Below are positions 57,509 to 64,000 of a DNA stretch of 64,000 nucleotides, piece after piece. Position 1 is the first letter of the stretch, and each line of letters begins with the position of its first letter. The notes beneath the pieces are model-generated. The model was not told the origin of the DNA. It made no database searches and saw only the letters and a program-made list of their open reading frames with translations. The DNA comes from Rosettibacter firmus. Lineage in GTDB: Bacteria; Bacteroidota; Ignavibacteria; Ignavibacteriales; Melioribacteraceae. The DNA lies in the NCBI RefSeq assembly GCF_036860695.1, contig NZ_JAYKGJ010000002.1, positions 626,001-690,000 of the forward strand, given 5' to 3'. The position numbers and the translations under genes are program-made.

Positions 57509-59414
57509 AGGAGATTTCAGAGTACCTGTAAGTCAAACAGCTCATAAAGTAGAAATTCCAAAAGATACTTCAGGCATAGGTGGAACTGTAACAGTAGAAA
57601 TTAATGAAAAGAAAGTCTCCGTACCGTTGGGAACAACAATACTGGAAGCATGTAGACAGGTTGGAATTTCTATCCCTACTTTATGTCATCATGATGATTT
57701 ATGTATTGCAGGTGTTTGTAGAATTTGTGTTGTAGAAGTTGAAGGAATGAGAACATTGCAAGCAAGTTGTTCTTATCCAATAACTACACCAATCAAGATT
57801 AAAACTTCTACACCAACAGTAAGAAAAGCACGCAGACATATTCTCGATTTATTGTTAAGCGAACACTATGGTGAATGTTATTCCTGTTTTCGTAATGGAA
57901 ATTGTGAATTACAAAAACTTGCAAAAGAATATGGTGTTGATAATTATACATTTGGTCATGTAAATAAACCAAGATACGAAGTTGATAGATCTTCTTACTC
58001 TGTTATTAGAGATATGAGTAAATGTATTTTGTGTAAAAGATGTGTTAGAACATGCATAGATTTACAGGAAGTTGGTGTACTCGAAGCAATAGGAAGAGGT
58101 GATAATACTCATATAGGAACATTTCTTGATAAACCACTTGCTGATGTTATATGCATTAATTGTGGACAATGTATTAATCGTTGCCCAACTGCAGCATTAA
58201 GAGCAAACGATCCATCAGATGAAATATGGAAAGCAATTGACGATCCTACTAAACATGTTGTAATTCAAACAGCACCATCTCCACGTGCTGCTATTGGCGA
58301 AGAATTTGGTCTACCTGCTGGAACATCTATGACAAGAGAATTAAATACTGCTCTTAGAAGAATCGGATTTGATAAAGTATTCGATACAAATTTTGCTGCT
58401 GACTTAACAATTATAGAAGAAGGGACTGAACTCATTCTTAGGCTTTATAAAGCTCTTGTGAAAAAAGAACCTGTTGCTCTCCCTCAGTTTACTTCTTGCT
58501 CTCCAGGTTGGGTTAAATACATTGAACATTTTTATCCAGAGTATCTTGACCATATGAGTTCTGCAAAATCACCACAACAAATGTTTGGTGCATTAATTAA
58601 AACCTTTTATGCACAGAAAGCTGGAATTGATCCAGAGAATATTGTTTCTGTAGCTTTAATGCCTTGTTCTGCAAAGAAATTCGAATGCAATAGACCAGAA
58701 ATGAATTCAAGTGGTTTCAAAGATGTAGATTATGGATTAACAACTCGTGAATTAGCACAAATGATAAAAGAAGCAGGAATAAATTTACCTGAAATGCCTA
58801 AGAGTGATTTCGATTCACCGTTTGGAGAAGCATCTGGTGCAGGATTAATTTTTGGTGCTACAGGTGGTGTTATGGAAGCGGCTTTAAGAACTGTTGTCGA
58901 ATTTATTACTGGCAACAAAACAGAAGATATTTTTGAAAGAGCAAATATAATCCCATTACGTGGTTTTGAAGGTATTAGATACATGGAAATTCCTATTGGT
59001 AATAAAGTTGGACCTGTTCCAGATTTAATTAAACATTTAATTCCAGATTGGAATTGGTTGAAAGGAGCTACACTCAAAGTTGCAGTTGCTCATGGAACAG
59101 CAAATGCAAAGAAAATTATGGAAGATATCAAAGCAGGTGGAAAATTTTCTGAATGTCATTTTATTGAGTTTATGGCTTGTCCAGGTGGTTGTCTGGGTGG
59201 CGGAGGTCAACCAATACCAACAAATCCTGAAATTAGAAAAAAACGTGCTGAAGCAATTTATGCAGAAGATGAATCTCTTGAAATTAGAAAATCACATGAA
59301 AATCCGAATGTTATTAGACTCTATAAAGAATTTCTAACTGAAGGTCCTTGCAGTCATCTATCACATAAATTATTACATACTCATTATGTAAAACGAGGTA
59401 GATATATTGCTTAA
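57498..59414 (+). CDS. hydA: [FeFe]-hydrogenase catalytic subunit HydA (second copy)
   Basis: This 638-residue protein has a ~30-residue N-terminal extension, a [2Fe-2S] (Cys63, 74, 77, 91), a His-ligated [4Fe-4S] (His123, Cys127, 130, 136), two [4Fe-4S] clusters (176-186, 219-229) and the H-cluster domain: L1 TSCSPGW (Cys334, Ser335), L2 MPCSAKKFE (Cys390), L3 MACPGGCLGGGGQP. The Ser in L1 replaces the second Cys present in the first HydA. An extra ~20-residue loop precedes L3. The perfect GGAGG at 57488-57492 fixes the start inside hydB. Confidence 0.95.
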   Translation: MESRGDFRVPVSQTAHKVEIPKDTSGIGGTVTVEINEKKVSVPLGTTILEACRQVGISIPTLCHHDDLCIAGVCRICVVEVEGMRTLQASCSYPITTPIKIKTSTPTVRKARRHILDLLLSEHYGECYSCFRNGNCELQKLAKEYGVDNYTFGHVNKPRYEVDRSSYSVIRDMSKCILCKRCVRTCIDLQEVGVLEAIGRGDNTHIGTFLDKPLADVICINCGQCINRCPTAALRANDPSDEIWKAIDDPTKHVVIQTAPSPRAAIGEEFGLPAGTSMTRELNTALRRIGFDKVFDTNFAADLTIIEEGTELILRLYKALVKKEPVALPQFTSCSPGWVKYIEHFYPEYLDHMSSAKSPQQMFGALIKTFYAQKAGIDPENIVSVALMPCSAKKFECNRPEMNSSGFKDVDYGLTTRELAQMIKEAGINLPEMPKSDFDSPFGEASGAGLIFGATGGVMEAALRTVVEFITGNKTEDIFERANIIPLRGFEGIRYMEIPIGNKVGPVPDLIKHLIPDWNWLKGATLKVAVAHGTANAKKIMEDIKAGGKFSECHFIEFMACPGGCLGGGGQPIPTNPEIRKKRAEAIYAEDESLEIRKSHENPNVIRLYKEFLTEGPCSHLSHKLLHTHYVKRGRYIA

Positions 59415-59421
59415 ACCAATC

Positions 59422-59454
59422 AGAGGCTGTCCAAAATAGGCAGCCTCTTTTTGT
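59422..59454 (+). terminator. Rho-independent terminator of the hydrogenase operon
   Basis: AGAGGCTG (59422-59429) pairs perfectly with CAGCCTCT (59441-59448), with two further inner C-G pairs possible after a bulge, followed by a T-rich run. It stands 8 bases after the second hydA stop and should end the long hyd transcript. Confidence 0.88.
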
Positions 59455-59509
59455 TTACTTTAATGTATCGTATTTATATTTTTCACTCAAACATAAAAAC
59501 ATTTTTATT

Positions 59510-60970
59510 ATGCTTTTACTTCTTCCTGATTGGGCAAAAAATTATGGTGAGTTCTGGCGAGCAATTCAAATAAGAAATTTATGGTTTATTAAATTAAGAT
59601 ATCTTGTTGTAATCTTATTGATATGCTTCTTACTATCAGGTGAATTTTTATTTAAATTCAATTTTACAAGAACACAGATAATTGCCATCTCTACAATTAC
59701 TTTCTCCATTTTAGTTTATAATATTTTATTACATATCTTTAGAAAATACGTTGGATGTTCCCCAGATAAATTTAATAGCCTTCATCTTTCTTTAATTCAA
59801 ATGATACTGGATTTAATAGCATTATTATTATTGGTCTATTTTACTGGTTTAATCGAATCTCCATTATATATTTTTTTCATATTCCACATGATAATTGGAA
59901 GCTTAATACTTCCAGGTTATCTTGTTTATGTAATGGCTGGAGTAGTTAGTTTCCTGTTTACATTGTTAATAGCATTAAGTAAGATTTCATTAATAAAAAT
60001 ACATTTGATTAATGGTTTATATTCTTCTCCAGTTAATAATACATTATCATATGAGTTAATAACATTAGTCTCATTCATAATGATGTTATTTGCAAGTGTT
60101 TATTTAGCCAATAATATTGCAAGACAATTGTATCGTAGGGAACAACTTTTAAGAACATCACTTCAAAAAATTGATGAAGCTGAAAAATCAAAACAAAAAT
60201 ATATTATTGGAATTGTTCACGAAATTAAAACACCAGTAACAGCAATAAAATCAATAATAGATGTTGTTCTTCAACATTATGTTGGAGCAATAAGTAAAGA
60301 AGCAGAAGAAAAATTAAACCGTGCTAAAATTAGAACCGAAGAAACTTTGAGTTTGCTCAATAATGTTTTGAGAATATCACGACTCAAACTTTTAGATATT
60401 CGTTCCGCTGAAGAAATAGATATAAATTCTTTTATTCAAAATATAATAGAAAAACAAAATGAAAGCATTAAAGCAAAAAATATTGAGTTATTATTTGAAG
60501 ACAGAAGAAAAGTTAAGAAATTTATTAAATCTGATATGATATTATTAGAGCTTGCCTTATCTAATATAATAAGCAATTCAATAAAATATGTTAATCAAAA
60601 CGGGAGGATAGAAGTAATAATAGATGATGTTGATGATAAAATATCAATTGAAGTGTGTGATAATGGAATTGGCATACCTAAAGAAGATTTACCAAAAATA
60701 TTTAATCAATTTTATAGAGCTTCGAATATAGACAAAACAAAACACGAAGGAAGTGGTATGGGTCTGGCAATTACAAAAGAAATAATTGAAAGGTTAGGAG
60801 GAGAAATAAATGTTATAAGTCCTTCAAGATTAGCGCACGATAATTTTCCTGGAAGTTGTTTCAAAATTATTACACCGTATTACTTTAAACCTTCCACTTA
60901 TGATATTTTTGAAGTTAATCCAGAGGATTACTTATCCAGCAAAAATACTCTCGAGGGAAGCGATTCATAG
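59510..60970 (+). CDS. Membrane-bound sensor histidine kinase
   Basis: This 486-residue protein has about six membrane segments in residues 28-202 with short loops and no large periplasmic domain. A cytosolic kinase follows: phospho-acceptor His237 in GIVHEIKTPVTAIKS, N-box SNIISNSIKYV, and HATPase G-boxes DNGIGIP and GSGMGLAITKEI. The input signal is probably membrane-related or internal. No response regulator is adjacent; the NtrC-type regulator at 28355 is an orphan in the same window but pairing is unproven. Its last 56 bases overlap the convergent ispE gene. Confidence 0.88.
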   Translation: MLLLLPDWAKNYGEFWRAIQIRNLWFIKLRYLVVILLICFLLSGEFLFKFNFTRTQIIAISTITFSILVYNILLHIFRKYVGCSPDKFNSLHLSLIQMILDLIALLLLVYFTGLIESPLYIFFIFHMIIGSLILPGYLVYVMAGVVSFLFTLLIALSKISLIKIHLINGLYSSPVNNTLSYELITLVSFIMMLFASVYLANNIARQLYRREQLLRTSLQKIDEAEKSKQKYIIGIVHEIKTPVTAIKSIIDVVLQHYVGAISKEAEEKLNRAKIRTEETLSLLNNVLRISRLKLLDIRSAEEIDINSFIQNIIEKQNESIKAKNIELLFEDRRKVKKFIKSDMILLELALSNIISNSIKYVNQNGRIEVIIDDVDDKISIEVCDNGIGIPKEDLPKIFNQFYRASNIDKTKHEGSGMGLAITKEIIERLGGEINVISPSRLAHDNFPGSCFKIITPYYFKPSTYDIFEVNPEDYLSSKNTLEGSDS

Positions 60971-61757
60971 CATTCTGTGCTTTTGTATAATCTTCAAAAA
61001 AACCAAAAACAGTTGAACCAGTTCCACTCATAGATGCGTATACCGCACCAGATTTATATAAATCTTCTTTAATTTCTTTTATTTCAGGATGCCATTCAAA
61101 TATTATTTTCTCAAAATCATTAACTATTTTTTCTTTCATTAATTCATAGTTTAATAAATTATTATTTAATACTTGTTTATAATCAACAAAATCAGGTTCA
61201 GGAATTATTGATTCATAAGCTTCTTTTGTGGAAATATGAATTTTAGGATTTACAATTAAAACTGGCAATGGATTATCAATGGTTATTAATTCTAAATTTT
61301 CACCTCTTCCTTTACCAATTGCAGGCAAAGCTTTTAAAAAAAATGGAATATCTGAACCTAACTCCAAACTTATTTTGATAAGTTCTTCATAGCTTAGACC
61401 AAGATTAAATAATTCATTTAAGCAAATTAAAGTAGCTGCAGCATCTGAACTTCCACCTCCTAAACCTGCACCAATTGGTATCCTTTTAATGAGATTAATT
61501 TTTACATTTACTCGTTTATTATAAAATTTTTCGAGTAAGTTTTTTGCTTTTATTATCAAATTTTCTTCTTCATTATCTGTAATTTTTAGATTAGAATTAA
61601 ACTCGAATTTTTCTGATAATTCAAAAGTGATGGTATCATATAAATCTTTAATTGGATAGAAAAGAGTATAAATATTATGATATCCATCATTTCTTTTTTC
61701 TAATACTCTTAAACCGATATTAATTTTGGCTGGTGCTTTAATTTCTATATATCTCAT
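60915..61757 (-). CDS. ispE: 4-diphosphocytidyl-2-C-methyl-D-erythritol kinase
   Basis: This 280-residue GHMP kinase of the MEP isoprenoid pathway has the N-terminal APAKINIGLRVLEKRNDGYH, the ATP loop PIGAGLGGGSSDAAATL, and MSGTGSTVFGFF near the C-terminus. It shows the organism uses the non-mevalonate route. It overlaps the upstream homocysteine methyltransferase gene by 20 bases and the convergent kinase gene by 56 bases, so the reading frames share DNA at both ends. Confidence 0.95.
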   Translation of the reverse strand: MRYIEIKAPAKINIGLRVLEKRNDGYHNIYTLFYPIKDLYDTITFELSEKFEFNSNLKITDNEEENLIIKAKNLLEKFYNKRVNVKINLIKRIPIGAGLGGGSSDAAATLICLNELFNLGLSYEELIKISLELGSDIPFFLKALPAIGKGRGENLELITIDNPLPVLIVNPKIHISTKEAYESIIPEPDFVDYKQVLNNNLLNYELMKEKIVNDFEKIIFEWHPEIKEIKEDLYKSGAVYASMSGTGSTVFGFFEDYTKAQNAMNRFPREYFCWISNPLD

Positions 61758-62628
61758 TAAATAAATCCTTAATTGCTTTTATATGAGATGGATTTGATCC
61801 ACAGCAAGTGCCTACAAAAATAGGTTTTAAATCAAGTAAAGATTTTACAATGTTCACATAATTTTCTGGAGATATTCCACAAACAATATTTTCATCATTA
61901 TAATTACCTGCACCACAATTAAAATAAAATCCCCATCTTGGTGGTAATGAATATTTTTCTATGTATTTAATAAATGCTGAAGGCTTTATACAATTAAAAC
62001 CAATTGCAGCTGGTTCAAATGAATTTATGTATTCAACAATATCATATAGATATTCACCACTGAGTATTTTTAGATCTTCATCAAAAAACAAACTTACAAC
62101 AAAAGGAATTTTGTTTTTATAACAATGATTACAAATAATTTCAATCTCATCTTTATGGCTTTGAGTCTCATTCCAGATTATATCAACATTATTTTCCCAT
62201 AAAATATCAATATGTGTTTTGTGATTATACTCTAATTCTTTGTACGAAATTGTTCTTTCTCTTTGATAGCAATCTTCTGCAGGAGCATTTGAACCAGCAA
62301 TAATTATTTCTTTTTCACCTCGTGATTCAAAAGCAATTTCTATTGCCTTTTTAACAATATCATTTGTGTTAATATTCATATTTGATTTGTTAATTACATA
62401 TGGATTTGTTCTAAATGTATTGGTTATTATAATTTCTGCTCCAGATTTTATGTATTCATAATGTATATTTTTAACTAAATCTGGATTGTTAATGTTAGAT
62501 AATGCAGTCCACAGCAATGGATGACTTATAACACCTTTATCAATTAGCAGGCTTCCCATTGCACCATCAAGTATCAATGGTCTTTTCAATTGATTATGTA
62601 ATTTTAATAAATTTAATCTCTCACTCAT
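61738..62628 (-). CDS. Homocysteine S-methyltransferase family protein
   Basis: This 296-residue barrel protein of the MmuM/MetH N-terminal type has LILDGAMGSLLIDKGV, ITNTFRTNPYV, and zinc-thiolate motifs GFNC and FVGTCCGSNPSHI. Such enzymes move a methyl group to homocysteine. The methyl donor (S-methylmethionine, betaine or a corrinoid) cannot be told from sequence, and no adjacent B12-binding domain is present. It is coupled to both neighbours by overlaps of 4 and 20 bases. Confidence 0.88.
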   Translation of the reverse strand: MSERLNLLKLHNQLKRPLILDGAMGSLLIDKGVISHPLLWTALSNINNPDLVKNIHYEYIKSGAEIIITNTFRTNPYVINKSNMNINTNDIVKKAIEIAFESRGEKEIIIAGSNAPAEDCYQRERTISYKELEYNHKTHIDILWENNVDIIWNETQSHKDEIEIICNHCYKNKIPFVVSLFFDEDLKILSGEYLYDIVEYINSFEPAAIGFNCIKPSAFIKYIEKYSLPPRWGFYFNCGAGNYNDENIVCGISPENYVNIVKSLLDLKPIFVGTCCGSNPSHIKAIKDLFNEIYRN

Positions 62629-63755
62629 TTTTTCAAACTATCAAAGTATTTAACTGTTTCATTTATTATTCTTTCTAAATCTATCATTTGAATACATTCA
62701 AGATTGTAAGGACATTCTTTTTTCCAGCAGGGAGCACAAAATAAACCATCAGGATAGAGTTTAACACCTCTGTCATAAAGATCAATTTCTGTCCAGCAAC
62801 TTAATCCAAACCAGGCTATAACATATTTTTTTAAAGCAATTGCCAAGTGCATACCAAAAGAATCGCCAGTTATGATAACTTGTGGTATACTTTCGTAACA
62901 AGCACCTTTTCTTATACCTTCATTAGTAGGTGTATTTATTATTTCGTTTTTAAAGAAATCGCTTATGATTTTATTCCTTTCAGTATCTTCTGGACCACCA
63001 AGTAACATTATTTTAAATCTATTAAAAGAAAGGAATTTTTCTATTAATATTAAATGCTGTTCTATTGTCATTTTCTTATTAGGATAAAGCAGGGAGCATC
63101 CTGTATTAAAACCAATAACTTCATCAGTATCTTTAATACCAATATTTTTTTTATACTCATCAATAAATAATTTTTCTTCTTCAGTAAATTCAAAAACATA
63201 TTCATCACGATTGTATTCTAATTCAAATGTTTCTGCTAAAATTTGCTGACCTGTTTTTTGATTAATCTTAAACTTAAGATTATCATCAAGTCCAAGTTTA
63301 TAATTATATAAGGCACCATCATTTAAAGGTATTATTTGCATATTCTTATTAATACCAAAACCAAGTTTCTCTTTAGCTTTTAATTTCATTGTAAGAGCAC
63401 CAGCCTTAACCGATTTATCTGAATTCAAAACTAAATCGAATTCCATTTCTGTTAATATTGAAATGTTTTCATAGTCATATATAAATAATTTATCTATGTA
63501 TGGATTATTTTTCAGAATATCCGCTGAATTTTTTAGTGTTAACCAGTAAATGGTTGATTCAGGATATTTTCTTTTTATAGCCGGGAGTTGAGCAGTGGTC
63601 ATTAATACACTTCCCATTGCTTCTAAAGCAATTATGAGAATCTTTTTCCCGAATTTATTTTCATCTTTACAACCTTGCTCCAGGCAATTGTATCCTGGAT
63701 AACATGGTTTATAACCTGTAAAATTTTTGCAATCAGGTATATTTAATTTTTCCAT
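62625..63755 (-). CDS. GT9 (heptosyltransferase-like) glycosyltransferase with two Cys clusters
   Basis: This 376-residue protein has an N-terminal Cys cluster (9, 18, 24, 29 in DCKNFTGYKPCYPGYNC plus LEQGC). The GT9 opening ILIIALEAMGSVLMTTAQLPA follows, then FNTGCSLLYPNKK, ITGDSFGMHLAIAL and a C-terminal Cys cluster (CAPCWKKECPYNLEC). GT9 enzymes add heptose or similar sugars to lipopolysaccharide core. In the usual GDVL motif the Asp is replaced by Ser (GSVL), so activity is uncertain. The four-base overlap with the methyltransferase gene and the 13-base overlap with the next GT9 gene suggest one operon. Confidence 0.8.
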   Translation of the reverse strand: MEKLNIPDCKNFTGYKPCYPGYNCLEQGCKDENKFGKKILIIALEAMGSVLMTTAQLPAIKRKYPESTIYWLTLKNSADILKNNPYIDKLFIYDYENISILTEMEFDLVLNSDKSVKAGALTMKLKAKEKLGFGINKNMQIIPLNDGALYNYKLGLDDNLKFKINQKTGQQILAETFELEYNRDEYVFEFTEEEKLFIDEYKKNIGIKDTDEVIGFNTGCSLLYPNKKMTIEQHLILIEKFLSFNRFKIMLLGGPEDTERNKIISDFFKNEIINTPTNEGIRKGACYESIPQVIITGDSFGMHLAIALKKYVIAWFGLSCWTEIDLYDRGVKLYPDGLFCAPCWKKECPYNLECIQMIDLERIINETVKYFDSLKK

Positions 63756-64000
63756 AATAACTCTTCAATAAATGGTTTTAATTTATTTATAACAGATTCG
63801 TATTTAATATTATGTAGTGTAGGTTCTTCTGTAATTACACATTCAAATTTTGATTTATATGGATACCAGATCATTTCAGATGTCTTGTATTTAACATAAA
63901 GACCGAATACTGGGACTTTATATGCAGATGCCACATGGACAACCGAAGTATCTGGTGTAATTAATAAATTCAACTTGCTAATAAGAGCAGTAAAAATTTC
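63743..64000 (-). CDS. GT9-family glycosyltransferase, 3' part only (runs off the window)
   Basis: The frame is open from the window edge (EIFTALISKLN...) to a stop at 63743, so only the last ~85 residues are seen. LLITPDTSVVHVASAYKVPVF is the conserved donor-binding motif of the GT9/heptosyltransferase family. It overlaps the following GT9 gene by 13 bases. A TTG near 63971 is internal, not a start. It is probably the partner enzyme for lipopolysaccharide-type glycan assembly. Confidence 0.82.
   Translation of the reverse strand, partial: EIFTALISKLNLLITPDTSVVHVASAYKVPVFGLYVKYKTSEMIWYPYKSKFECVITEEPTLHNIKYESVINKLKPFIEELLWKN

Overview
This 64 kb window is AT-rich and gene-dense. It most resembles the Bacteroidota/Chlorobi side of the tree, specifically an Ignavibacteria-like anaerobe or facultative anaerobe. 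That placement is inferred from three things: C-terminal sorting tails of the YQNYPNPFN type (type IX secretion) on secreted glycan proteins, a PorV-like barrel, and [FeFe]-hydrogenases beside ordinary Gram-negative housekeeping genes. No tRNA, rRNA, CRISPR array, insertion sequence or prophage was recognised. One short gene, rpmF, was found by reading the sequence directly.

Region 1 (1-17828) looks like a galactan/arabinogalactan use locus: the 3' part of a GH2 beta-galactosidase, a tandem-parvulin chaperone, a TonB-dependent receptor, a 1163-residue secreted protein, a PorV-like barrel, a multidomain carbohydrate-binding protein, a GH53 endo-beta-1,4-galactanase and a GH5-like enzyme. There is no SusD. 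The binding protein and the galactanase share the same pair of beta-sandwich modules, and both end in sorting tails. A perfect AAACGTTT palindrome before the operon is a candidate LacI-family operator.

Region 2 (17931-47000) is housekeeping. It holds purC, DUF971, pgsA, pgpA, cinA, thpR, recA, recX, guaB, a glycosyltransferase and purD. On the minus strand follow a HIT protein, a sigma-54 activator, a VanZ/YfiM-like protein, nadD and a PrsW-like protease. Next comes the conserved DUF177-rpmF-plsX-fabH-fabD-DUF3109-fabG-acpP-fabF-rnc fatty acid cluster, then gcvP, a CoA-binding protein and rsmE. A minus-strand nucleoside salvage operon (cdd-tdk-nupC-pnp) closes the region.

Region 3 (47249-60970) is the most interesting. 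Two complete trimeric NAD-linked [FeFe]-hydrogenase operons (hydC-hydB-hydA, twice) flank a four-gene signalling block. The first gene of that block fuses two ferredoxin clusters, a degenerate H-cluster domain and a further Fe-S domain to a histidine kinase, so it looks like a hydrogen or redox sensor. The other three are two single-domain receivers and a receiver-PAS-kinase. None of the four has a DNA-binding domain. The two HydB subunits differ strongly in domain content, which suggests different electron coupling (perhaps bifurcating versus NADH-only). A membrane histidine kinase lies downstream. No HydE/F/G maturases are in the window.

Region 4 (60915-64000, minus strand) carries ispE, a homocysteine S-methyltransferase family protein and two GT9 (heptosyltransferase-like) genes; the last gene runs off the window edge. 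Together the regions suggest an organism that degrades plant or algal galactan outside the cell and disposes of electrons as H2 during fermentation. That metabolic picture is inference.
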